Shown here piece after piece: positions 37,603 through 44,855 of a stretch of 64,000 nt of DNA. Under the pieces are notes generated by a model. That model saw only the letters and a list, made by a program, of their open reading frames with translations, had not been told where the DNA came from and did not search any database. Position numbers and translations under genes: made by a program. Position 1 is the stretch's first letter. Every line of letters begins with the position of its first letter. Where the stretch lies: NCBI RefSeq assembly GCF_014649815.1, contig NZ_BMTT01000011.1, forward strand, positions 1-64,000, read 5' to 3'. Source of the stretch: Streptomyces mutabilis. GTDB taxonomy: Bacteria > Actinomycetota > Actinomycetes > Streptomycetales > Streptomycetaceae.

Positions 37603-37624
37603 CACCAAGATCTTCATCAGCCTT

Positions 37625-38203
37625 CTAGGCCGGCGCGCCTTCGAAGCGGAGGTTCCAGCGGCCCGCGCGGCCCGTGACGGTGGAGGTCGACAAGGGGCGG
37701 ACGTCCAGGTTCCAGTACGTCGACGGCGGCGCCTTCAGCACGTGGACCAGCGCGGCCCGGATCACGGACGGCTCGGCCACGGCCACGATGCGGTCCCCGT
37801 CCCCGCCGGGACGCGTGTCGAGCCAGCCGCCGACCCGGGTGATGAAGGCCAGCAGCGACTCCCCGCCGTGCGGTGCCGTGCGCGGATCGGCGAGCCAGGC
37901 GTCCACGGCGGCCGGCTCACGGGCCATGGCCTCGCCGAGGGTCAGCCCGCGCCAGCGCCCCATGTCGCACTCCCTGAGCGCCGGTTGCGCCAGCGGGGAG
38001 ACGCCGATGGCGTCGCCGGTGGCCCGGCTGCGGGGCGTGGGCGAGCAGTAGCGCAGCTCGGCCGCCGCGAGCGGCAGCAGGACGCCCGTCACGCGCAGTA
38101 CCTCGTCCCAGCCGGCCCGGTCCAGCGGCCGGTCGTCGTCGAAGCGCTCCGCGAGCAGCGGTGAGCTGCGCGCGGCCGCGACGAACGTGACCCGAAGCGC
38201 CAT
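37625..38203 (-). CDS. Degenerate histidine-phosphatase (phosphoglycerate mutase-like) protein
   Basis: The 192-residue protein follows the histidine phosphatase layout: VTFVAAARSSPLLAERFDDD, DRAGWDEVLRVTG, YCSPTPRSRATGDAI, ALRECDMGRWRGLTL and a late VAEPSVIRAALVHVL. The catalytic RHG after strand 1 is replaced by AAARSS, and the second His is Glu/Pro (AEPSV), so phosphatase chemistry is doubtful. The TAG stop (37625-37627) lies inside the CTAG beside the IS insertion, so its 3' end may have been altered. ATG 38203 has no ribosome site; the start is uncertain. Confidence 0.72.
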   Translation of the reverse strand: MALRVTFVAAARSSPLLAERFDDDRPLDRAGWDEVLRVTGVLLPLAAAELRYCSPTPRSRATGDAIGVSPLAQPALRECDMGRWRGLTLGEAMAREPAAVDAWLADPRTAPHGGESLLAFITRVGGWLDTRPGGDGDRIVAVAEPSVIRAALVHVLKAPPSTYWNLDVRPLSTSTVTGRAGRWNLRFEGAPA

Positions 38204-38276
38204 GCGGTGATGGTGCTGCGCAGGGGTACACGGGTCAAGGGGTGTCACCTGTGGGTCACCGTGGGTACGCCCCGGC

Positions 38277-38716
38277 TCACGGGCCGAAGGTGTGCGCCAT
38301 CCACTGGTCCGGCCGGTCCAGGGCCCTGAACCCGAGCTTCTCGTACACCCCGTGCGCGTCGTGCGCGGCCAGCAGGACGCCGCAGCCCGTACCGCCGCAG
38401 TCGCTCGCGCACCGCCGCGACCAGCGCCGTGCCGAGACCCTTCCCGCGCGCCGAGGGGTCTACTTACACATCGCACAGCCAGGCGAAGGTCGCCCGGTCG
38501 GTGACCACCCGGGTGTGCGCCCACCTGCTCCCCCGACAGTCCCTCGTAGAGACCGAAGTCGAGCGAGCCCTCGATCGCGCGGTCCTGTTTCTCCCGGGTC
38601 CGTCCGAGCGCCCGGTACGCGTCGGTGGACAGCCGGCGGTGCGCGCGCTCGGCGTCGATCCGCTGCGGGTCGTTGGAGATTTCGTAGCCCTCGGGGAGGC
38701 TCGGTGTGGCGGTCAT
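38277..38716 (-). pseudogene. GNAT acetyltransferase pseudogene with three lesions
   Basis: The first frame reads MTATPSLPEGYEISNDPQ through LDFGLYEGLSGEQV. One extra base near 38519-38524 moves the sequence to VAHTRVVTDRATFAWLCDV. A TAA at 38464-38466 then replaces what should be a sense codon, and reading continues as VDPSARGKGLGTALVAAVRE, the acetyl-CoA loop. A missing base near 38380 shifts it again to GVLLAAHDAHGVYEKLGF and a TGA at 38277. Two frameshifts and a nonsense codon rule out one sequencing error. The intact gene would be about 145 residues. Confidence 0.85.
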
Positions 38717-38800
38717 GCGGGGGACGGTCGCGGGGGCGGCGGGACGGCGGCGGCCCATTCAGGGGCGGCGGCCGTGGATGCCCGGCTGACGAGCGCCGGC

Positions 38801-40246
38801 TCACGGATGCCGCCCCCACACCTCCGCGCAGGCCGCGCGCAGGCGCCGCACCCCCTGCGCGATCTCCCCCGCACCCGCCACCGCCGCGAAGCTCAGCCGC
38901 AGGTGGGGGGCCGGGGGCTCAGCGCTGAAGTACGGGCGTCCCGGGGTGACGGCCACACCGGCCCGCAGGGCGGCCGCGGTGAGGGCGGCCTCGTCCGTGC
39001 CCTCGGGCAGCCGGGGCCACAGATGGTAGCCGCCGGAGGGGATGTGGGCCAGGGAGATCTCAGGCAGGTGCAGGCGCAGGGCGGTCGTCATCGCGTCCCT
39101 CCGGGCCTTCAACTCCGCCGAGACGGCGCGCAGATGACGGGGCCAGGCGGGCGAGCCGACCAGCTCCAGCGCCGCCTCCTGGAGAGGGCGGGGCACGAAG
39201 AAGGTGTCGACGACCTGGATGGCCCGCAGCCGCTCCAGCACCGGCCCGCGCGCGGCCAGGGCGCACACCCGGAAGCTCGGCGAGGTCGCCTTGGTCAGCG
39301 AGCAGACGTGCACGACGACGCCGTCCGGGTCGTCGGCGGCGAGCGGGGCGGGCAGCGGTCCCGCGTCCTCGTGCACCAGCCGCCGTACGAAGTCGTCCTC
39401 GACGACGAAGGCTCCGGCCGCGCGGGCGGTGCGCAGCACCTCGCCGCGCCGCTCGGGGGCGAGCACGGCACCGGTCGGGTTCTGGAACAGGGGCTGGCAG
39501 ACGAAGACGCGGGCGCCGGTCGCCCGGAAGGCGTCGGCGAGCAGGGCCGGGCGCACGCCGTCGGCGTCCACGGGGACCGGCACGGGGCGCAGACCGGCCG
39601 CCCGCGCGATGGCCAGCATGCCGGGGTACGTCGGGGACTCGACGAGGACGGGGGCGCCGGGCGGGGCGAGGGCGCGCAGGGCGGTGGTCAACGCGGACTG
39701 GCCGCCCGAGGTGACCAGCACCTCGGCCGCCGTAACGGCCCCGCCGATGCCGCGCGCGAACCACTCCCGCAGCTCCGGCAGCCCCTCCATCGGCGGCCTG
39801 CCCCACGCTCCCGGCCGCCGCCCGGCCCGGGACAGCGCCGCCGCCATCGCCCGTTCCGGCTGCAGCGAGGGGTGCAGGTAGCCGCCGTTGAACTCGACGA
39901 CGCCGGGCGGCGGGGCGGCCAGCGAGACCAGGACCCCGGACGCGTCCACCGAGCGCGGTACGAGGTCGGCGGCGCCGTCGGCACTGAGCGCGACCTCCTG
40001 CCAGGAGGTGTCCCCGCCGGGTGTCGCGGAGGAGCGCGGCCGGGCCCGGAAGGCCCCGGCACCGGGCCGGGTGACCACCAGCCCCTCGGCGGCCAGTTGC
40101 GCCAGGGCACGGGAGACGGTCACGGGGCTGACCCGGAAGCGGTCGACGAGGGCCCGGCTGGACGGGAGCTTTCCGCCGGGAGAGTAGCGGTCGAGCTCAA
40201 TCCTCAGCTGGTTCGCCAGGTCAGCGACGCTGCTACGCTCTTGCAT
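38801..40246 (-). CDS. MocR-type regulator (GntR HTH fused to aminotransferase fold)
   Basis: The 481-residue protein has a GntR winged HTH (residues about 1-75; GGKLPSSRALVDRFRVSPVT, SRALAQLAAEGLVVTRPG) joined to a class I aminotransferase fold: LVTSGGQSALTTALRALAPP, FQNPTGAVLAPERR and the PLP Lys in CSLTKATSPSFR. MocR proteins sense PLP or a PLP adduct. It is divergent from an EamA exporter with the two start codons overlapping, so it most likely controls that exporter. Its ATG 40246 has no ribosome site; TACTCT eight bases upstream suggests a leaderless message. Confidence 0.92.
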   Translation of the reverse strand: MQERSSVADLANQLRIELDRYSPGGKLPSSRALVDRFRVSPVTVSRALAQLAAEGLVVTRPGAGAFRARPRSSATPGGDTSWQEVALSADGAADLVPRSVDASGVLVSLAAPPPGVVEFNGGYLHPSLQPERAMAAALSRAGRRPGAWGRPPMEGLPELREWFARGIGGAVTAAEVLVTSGGQSALTTALRALAPPGAPVLVESPTYPGMLAIARAAGLRPVPVPVDADGVRPALLADAFRATGARVFVCQPLFQNPTGAVLAPERRGEVLRTARAAGAFVVEDDFVRRLVHEDAGPLPAPLAADDPDGVVVHVCSLTKATSPSFRVCALAARGPVLERLRAIQVVDTFFVPRPLQEAALELVGSPAWPRHLRAVSAELKARRDAMTTALRLHLPEISLAHIPSGGYHLWPRLPEGTDEAALTAAALRAGVAVTPGRPYFSAEPPAPHLRLSFAAVAGAGEIAQGVRRLRAACAEVWGRHP

Positions 40247-40267
40247 GAGAGCACAGAGTAGCGCTAC
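40234..40267. promoter_or_regulatory. Back-to-back leaderless promoters with overlapping start codons
   Basis: The plus gene has TACGCT at 40234-40239 and ATG at 40245. The minus gene has TACTCT at 40260-40255 and ATG at 40246-40244. Both ATGs lie in the same CATG. The palindrome GTAGCGCTAC at 40258-40267 touches the minus -10. CTCT and AGAG flank the start codons symmetrically. There is no ribosome site for either gene. Confidence 0.65.
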
Positions 40268-41171
40268 CAACCCGACGACGATAGCAGTGGACGGCTCGGG
40301 CACCGAGTCCGGCACCCGCTCCCTCGGGACCCTCCAGGCGGCCCTCGGTGTCGTCGCCTTCTCCCTCACCTTCCCCGCCACCGCCTGGGGCCTGGAGGGT
40401 TTCGGCCCCTGGTCCCTGATCGCCGTGCGCAGCATCCTCGCGGCGGTGATCGCCGGAGGCTGTCTGCTGGCCCTGCGCGTGCCCGTGCCCGAGCGGCGCC
40501 ACTGGTTCGGGCTGGCGGTGGTGGGCGCGGGCGTCGTCCTCGGCTTCCCGCTGCTGACCACGCTCGCCCTGGAGACCTCGACCACCGCGCACGCCGCCGT
40601 CGTGGTCGGCCTGCTTCCGCTGACCACCGCGCTGCTGTCCGCCCTGCGCATCGGCACCCGCCCCTCGCGAACCTTCTGGATCGCGGCACTTGCGGGCGCG
40701 GCGGCCGTGATCGCGTTCACGGTGCAGCAGAGCGGCGGGGCGCTGACCACGGCCGACGCCTATCTCTTCGGGGCGCTGCTGGTGTGCGCGGCCGGTTACA
40801 CCGAGGGCGGGCGGCTGGCCCGGGTGATGCCGGGCTGGCAGGTCATCGGCTGGGCGCTGGTGCTGTGCGTGCCGGCGACCGTGCCGATGGCGGCCGTGGC
40901 CCTGTCGTTCGAGCCGGTGCACCTGACGGCGCACGGTGTGGCCGGGCTGCTGTGGGTGGCGGTGGGCTCGCAGTTCCTCGGGCTGGTCGTCTGGTACCGG
41001 GGCATGGCGGCCATCGGCATTCCGAAGGCCAGCCAGTTGCAGCTGGCCCAGCCGCTGCTCACACTGGTGTGGTCGGTACTTCTCCTGGGCGAGCACCTGA
41101 CGGTGGCCGCGCCGCTGACCGCCGCGGCAGTGCTGGTGTGCATCGCGGTCACCCAGCGGGCCCGGGGCTGA
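40245..41171 (+). CDS. EamA-family (DMT) exporter
   Basis: The 308-residue protein has about ten membrane spans in two EamA repeats (residues about 28-160 and 175-305). Typical blocks are GPWSLIAVRSILAAVIAGG and the second-repeat GIPKASQLQLAQPLLTLVWS. Such exporters move amino acids or other small metabolites; the substrate is not visible. The divergent MocR regulator suggests a PLP- or amino-acid-related signal. ATG 40245 is predicted to be leaderless, with TACGCT five bases upstream. Confidence 0.92.
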   Translation: MRAQSSATNPTTIAVDGSGTESGTRSLGTLQAALGVVAFSLTFPATAWGLEGFGPWSLIAVRSILAAVIAGGCLLALRVPVPERRHWFGLAVVGAGVVLGFPLLTTLALETSTTAHAAVVVGLLPLTTALLSALRIGTRPSRTFWIAALAGAAAVIAFTVQQSGGALTTADAYLFGALLVCAAGYTEGGRLARVMPGWQVIGWALVLCVPATVPMAAVALSFEPVHLTAHGVAGLLWVAVGSQFLGLVVWYRGMAAIGIPKASQLQLAQPLLTLVWSVLLLGEHLTVAAPLTAAAVLVCIAVTQRARG

Positions 41172-41210
41172 GCGGCACACCCGCGGCACACGCGTGAGGA
41201 GGCCTCACAG

Positions 41211-41405
41211 ATGCACGCAACCAAGGGCGACCAACTGATCCAGCACGGCCGGGTGGTGGGTGAGCACGACAAGGTCGCGGAGATCGTCGAAGTCATTGGC
41301 AGGGAAGGCGCTCCCCCGTACCGGGTCCGGTTCGAGGACGGGCACGAGGCGGTGTGCTCGCCCGGTCCCGACTCGGAGATCCGGCACAGGGAGATCCGGT
41401 TGTAG
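41211..41405 (+). CDS. DUF1918 protein
   Basis: The 64-residue protein is a clear DUF1918 member: MHATKGDQLIQHGRVVGEHD, EIVEVIGREGAPPYRVRFED and HEAVCSPGPDSEI. This actinobacterial family forms a small SH3-like barrel of unknown role. The ATG has GAGGAGG about ten bases upstream. It lies 39 bases after the EamA gene and could share its transcript. Confidence 0.92.
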   Translation: MHATKGDQLIQHGRVVGEHDKVAEIVEVIGREGAPPYRVRFEDGHEAVCSPGPDSEIRHREIRL

Positions 41406-41426
41406 CCGAGGCCCTGTCGGCGCGGG

Positions 41427-42674
41427 CTACGGCCGCGCGTAGTGGTCGGCGCCGACCCGTGCCATCGCGCCGATCCGGTCGTCCGCCACGTCCTTCGCGG
41501 AGAAGAAGACGTGCCCGCGGACCTCGGGGTGCCGCTGGGCGAGCGTGAGGTGCCGGGAGAGTTCGGCCGGGTCCTGCCAGGCGGCGCCCTGCGCCGGGTC
41601 GCCGGCCTTGTACAGCGCCTCGCCGACGTACAGCTCGGTCCGGCTTCCCTTGGCGACCTCCGCCCACCACGGGAGGAGCTTGGCGTAGTCGGCGGCCTCC
41701 GAGCCGATGTTCCAGTACAGCTGCGGGACGATGTAGTCGATCCAGCCCTCGCGCACCCACTTGCGGGTGTCCGCGTGCAGGTCGTCGTAGGTCTGCACGC
41801 CGGCCTTCGTGTCCGAGCCTTCGGCGTCGGTGGTCGCGTTGCGCCACACGCCGAAGGGGCTGACGCCGAAGCGGGCGGAGGGCCGGATTTTCTTCACCCG
41901 GTCCGCGGTCTCGCGCACCAGCAGGTCGATGCTGTTCCGCCGCCAGGCCGCCTTGGTCGAGAAGCCGCTGCCGTACGTGCCGAAGGTCCCGCCGTCGTCG
42001 AAGCTCCGCCCCGCCACCGGATACGGGTAGAAGTAGTCGTCGAAGTGGACGCCGTCCACGGCGTACTTCTCGACCGCGTCCATCATCGCGTCCTGGACGA
42101 AGGCCCTGACCGCGGGCAACCCGGGGTTGTAGTAGAGCTTCCCGCCGTACCGCACCACCCACTCGGGGTGCTCGCGCGCGGGGTGGGACGGCACCAGCCG
42201 GCTCGGATCGTCGTGCGTGGCGACGCGGTACGGGTTGAACCAGGCGTGCAGCTCCAGGCCGCGGGCGTGCGCCTCCGTGACCGCCGTGCCCAGCGGGTCC
42301 CAGCCCGGGTCCCGGCCCTGGCTGCCGGACAAGTACTCGGACCACGGCTCGTACGCCGAGGGCCACAGCGCGTCGGCCGTGGGCCGTACCTGGAAGATCA
42401 CCGTGTTGAGGCCGTGCCGCACCGCCGTATCGAGGTGCTCGATCAGCTCGGCGCGCTGCTCGGCCGCGCGCAGCCCCGCGCGGGTGGGCCAGTCCCGGCC
42501 CGCCACCGTGGCCAGCCACATGCCTCGCATCCCGGCGGTGACGGCACCGCCCGCGCGGGCCCCCGCGGCGGGGTCCGGTGCGGTCGGCGGAGCCGGGGCG
42601 GCCGACGCCCGGGACGCCATCGTGAACGCCGACAACGCCGCCACCGCGAAGGCACGACGCGAGACACCGCCCAT
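41427..42674 (-). CDS. Secreted glycosyl hydrolase-like 10 (GHL10/DUF187) protein
   Basis: The 415-residue exported protein has a signal with twin Arg (GGVSRRAFAVAALSAFTMAS, cleaved near ASAA). The GHL10 barrel follows: RGMWLATVAGRDWPTRAG, LNTVIFQVRPTADALWPSAY, HAWFNPYR, VDGVHFDDYFYPYP and WIDYIVPQLYWNIGS. Family members act on cell-wall or extracellular glycans; the specific bond is unknown. ATG 42674 has AGGAGGT upstream, which fixes the start. It converges with DUF1918 and is divergent from the hydroxybutyryl-CoA dehydrogenase gene. Confidence 0.9.
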   Translation of the reverse strand: MGGVSRRAFAVAALSAFTMASRASAAPAPPTAPDPAAGARAGGAVTAGMRGMWLATVAGRDWPTRAGLRAAEQRAELIEHLDTAVRHGLNTVIFQVRPTADALWPSAYEPWSEYLSGSQGRDPGWDPLGTAVTEAHARGLELHAWFNPYRVATHDDPSRLVPSHPAREHPEWVVRYGGKLYYNPGLPAVRAFVQDAMMDAVEKYAVDGVHFDDYFYPYPVAGRSFDDGGTFGTYGSGFSTKAAWRRNSIDLLVRETADRVKKIRPSARFGVSPFGVWRNATTDAEGSDTKAGVQTYDDLHADTRKWVREGWIDYIVPQLYWNIGSEAADYAKLLPWWAEVAKGSRTELYVGEALYKAGDPAQGAAWQDPAELSRHLTLAQRHPEVRGHVFFSAKDVADDRIGAMARVGADHYARP

Positions 42675-42851
42675 GGGGAGACCTCCTGAACGCTGCGGAT
42701 CCGCGCGGTCACGGATCGTGTACGGGCCCTCAGCATGCCCGACCCGGGGGACGGATCCGTGGCCATTCGGAGGTAACGTGCTCGATCGGAGCAGGCACCG
42801 GGACCCCGGCGTGCCTGCTGCCACAGCCGTGAAGTCAGCGAAAGGGACGAT

Positions 42852-43724
42852 GTGACCGGCATCTCGGGAGATATCGCACGCGTCGGCGTGGTGGGCTGCG
42901 GTCAGATGGGAGCGGGCATCGCCGAGGTGTGCGCCCGCTCCGGTCTGGACGTGATGGTCGCCGAGACCACCGGTGAGGCGCTGGAGATCGGCCGGACCCG
43001 GCTGTACAACTCGCTCACCAAGGCCGCCGAGCGCGGGAAGATCACCGAGGAGGAGCGGGACGCGACGCAGGCACGGCTGAGCTTCACCACCGACCTCGGC
43101 GAGTTCGCCGACCGGGACCTGGTGATCGAGGCCGTCGTCGAGAACGAGCAGGTCAAGACCGAGATCTTCCAGGTGCTGGACCAGGTCGTGACCCGGCCGG
43201 ACGCCATCCTGGCCTCCAACACCTCCTCGATCCCGCTGGTGAAGCTGGCCGTCGCCACCTCGCGCCCCGACCACGTCATCGGCATCCACTTCTTCAACCC
43301 GGCCCCCGTGCAGCAGCTGGTCGAGCTGATCCCGGCGCTCACCACCTCCGAGGGCACGCTCAGCCGGGCGCAGCTGTTCACCGAGAAGGTGCTCGGCAAG
43401 CACTCCATCCGCGCCCAGGACCGCTCCGGCTTCGTGGTCAACGCGCTGCTGATCCCGTACCTCCTCTCGGCGATCCGGATGTTCGAGTCGGGCATCGCCA
43501 GCCGCGAGGACATCGACAACGGGATGGAGATGGGCTGCGCCCACCCGATGGGCCCGCTCAAGCTGTCCGACCTTATCGGCCTGGACACGGTCGCCTCGGT
43601 CGCGTACTCGATGTACGAGGAGTACAAGGAGCCGCTGTACGCCGCTCCCCCGCTGCTCCAGCGCATGGTCGACGCGGGCCGGCTGGGCCGCAAGAGCGGC
43701 TCGGGCTTCTACACGTACGGCTGA
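42852..43724 (+). CDS. 3-hydroxybutyryl-CoA dehydrogenase
   Basis: The 290-residue enzyme oxidises 3-hydroxyacyl-CoA with NAD(P). The Rossmann loop is VGVVGCGQMGAGIAEVCARSG; LASNTSSIPLVKLA and HFFNPAPVQQLVELI carry the catalytic Ser and His, and GFVVNALLIPYLLSAIRMFE begins the C-terminal helical domain. In Streptomyces it can serve butanoyl-CoA supply for polyketides or storage-polymer metabolism. The GTG start has AAAGGGA upstream. It ends at a 17-bp terminator hairpin and is monocistronic. Confidence 0.95.
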   Translation: MTGISGDIARVGVVGCGQMGAGIAEVCARSGLDVMVAETTGEALEIGRTRLYNSLTKAAERGKITEEERDATQARLSFTTDLGEFADRDLVIEAVVENEQVKTEIFQVLDQVVTRPDAILASNTSSIPLVKLAVATSRPDHVIGIHFFNPAPVQQLVELIPALTTSEGTLSRAQLFTEKVLGKHSIRAQDRSGFVVNALLIPYLLSAIRMFESGIASREDIDNGMEMGCAHPMGPLKLSDLIGLDTVASVAYSMYEEYKEPLYAAPPLLQRMVDAGRLGRKSGSGFYTYG

Positions 43725-43766
43725 AGACCGGAGCCGTCGACCACGGCTGACACGAAGGGTGACGAT

Positions 43767-43804
43767 CCGCGGGCCCGGCACCTGACGAGGTGCCGGGCCC
43801 GCGG
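43767..43804 (+). terminator. Terminator of the hydroxybutyryl-CoA dehydrogenase gene
   Basis: Seventeen bases from 43767 pair perfectly with 43788-43804 across the loop GACG. It begins 42 bases after the stop codon. Confidence 0.8.
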
Positions 43805-43939
43805 GCGAACCGCTCCTCTCCGTAGTCGTCTCACGTCCCTTGCATGCGCATGGTGAGTCAACTCGCCTGGTGGGCGCCTGGGGAGAGTGTGCGGACGGCA
43901 TGTGCGAGCCAGGTGCGCACACGCCGTGTGAACAGCGCA

Positions 43940-44405
43940 GCATCTCCAGGTCGGCCGGGTGACCCGGTGCCGCCCGCCGCGGGAGACGTCCACGTCCTCG
44001 GGCGGGTTCTCCCACTCCCACACCGGCATCACGGCGGGCGTGCCGGTGAGCGCGGGAGCGCCGAGGATGTGCGGGCGCTCTTGCTGGTCGGAGCGCCACA
44101 GGACGGTCGCCCGTTCCACGAAGCCGGACAGCGAGCCGGTGTGCGCGGTGGCGGGTTCGCCGGGGCACGGGAGGCCGATGTCGTCGAGGGTGACGGGCCG
44201 GTGCATCCGGGCCGCGAGGACCTCACAGATCAGGTCGGGCACCTGCCCGCGGGGCCGCTGTCCCTTCAACCACCGGGCGACGGCGGTGTGTTCGTATCTC
44301 AGACAGAGCCCGCGGGCCCGCCCGGCCTGGTTGACGTGCGGCCAGTCCCGCGTGCGAGACCCCGGCCTCGTCCAGGATCGCGTCGAGCAGGGTGTTGGGT
44401 TGCAT
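43940..44405 (-). pseudogene. Broken HTH (NsdA-like) regulator
   Basis: From ATG 44405 the frame reads MQPNTLLDAILDEAGVSHAG. A missing base near 44338 shifts the sequence, which continues as HVNQAGRARGLCLRYEHTAV, ARWLKGQRPRGQVPDLICEV, and so on to EDVDVSRGGRHRVTR. A second missing base near 43958 moves it to ADLEMLR, after which homology-like sequence stops. Intact Streptomyces relatives carry an N-terminal HTH and C-terminal TPR region and are about 400-500 residues from memory. The TPR part is lost. The region 43805-43939 holds nothing more. Confidence 0.72.
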
Positions 44406-44855
44406 GGGCGCCCCCCGTTGACTCGTTGCCCGACAGCGTGATGCGTCGGCCTTCACACGGGGTGCGAACGGAGTACGCGCATCCGCAGCGTGCGCGCGCT
44501 GTCGCGGGAAGTGCCGGGCCGGTTGACCGAAGGGCCTCGAAAGAGGCCGGCCGGGTCGCCGGCTCCCCCTCGTACAGTGCGGCGGCCCGTTCCCACGCCG
44601 TCCGCCCAGCTGCCTGCCCGACACTCCGTGGCGGGGCGGACGGCTCCGCCGGCTGTGCGGGGCGACTCAACGCCGTTGCGCGACGGATGCGCTGTCGAGT
44701 ACGGGTGCGTCGTGGTTGCCCGCGCGGTTCCCCGCGCCCCTTGTCGGCCTCGGGGTGACGTCCCTCCAAGGGCGCGGGGAACTGCGCGACCGGCCACCGA
44801 CTGCCCGCAGCCGCCGATCGGCAGAAGCCCCCCGCTCCTCGGGCGGACGCGAACC
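44406..44855. other. Intergenic region with no supported gene
   Basis: About 450 bases between the broken regulator and pheT. Long frames exist on both strands but lack ribosome sites and recognisable motifs. The right part holds a large imperfect stem-loop (GTTCCCCGCGCCCC at 44727-44740 against its complement at 44769-44782) that includes the dispersed repeat, which could act as the pheT terminator. Confidence 0.5.
44767..44820. repeat. Dispersed intergenic repeat, copy B
   Basis: Shares GCGCGGGGAACTGCGCGAC with copies A and C, followed by CGGCCACC and CCCGCAGCCG. Here the left part is also present in inverted form at 44727-44742, making a stem-loop. Confidence 0.75.

Larger units (their letters stand above)
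36658..37624 (+). mobile_element. Internally deleted IS1182/IS5-superfamily element
   Basis: The ends form 20-base terminal inverted repeats (left AGGGCTCGTGAAGATCTTGG, right-end complement AAGGCTGATGAAGATCTTGG; 17 of 20 match). CTAG flanks both sides, at 36654-36657 and 37625-37628, matching the four-base duplication typical of the group. The element is 967 bases, whereas full IS1182-type elements are roughly 1.5-1.9 kb from memory. It keeps both ends but lacks the transposase catalytic centre, so it could only move in trans. Confidence 0.85.

Noticed and set aside
44299-44769. Minus-strand ORF before the broken regulator
   Set aside because: No ribosome site or recognisable motif; it overlaps the regulator remnant in another frame.
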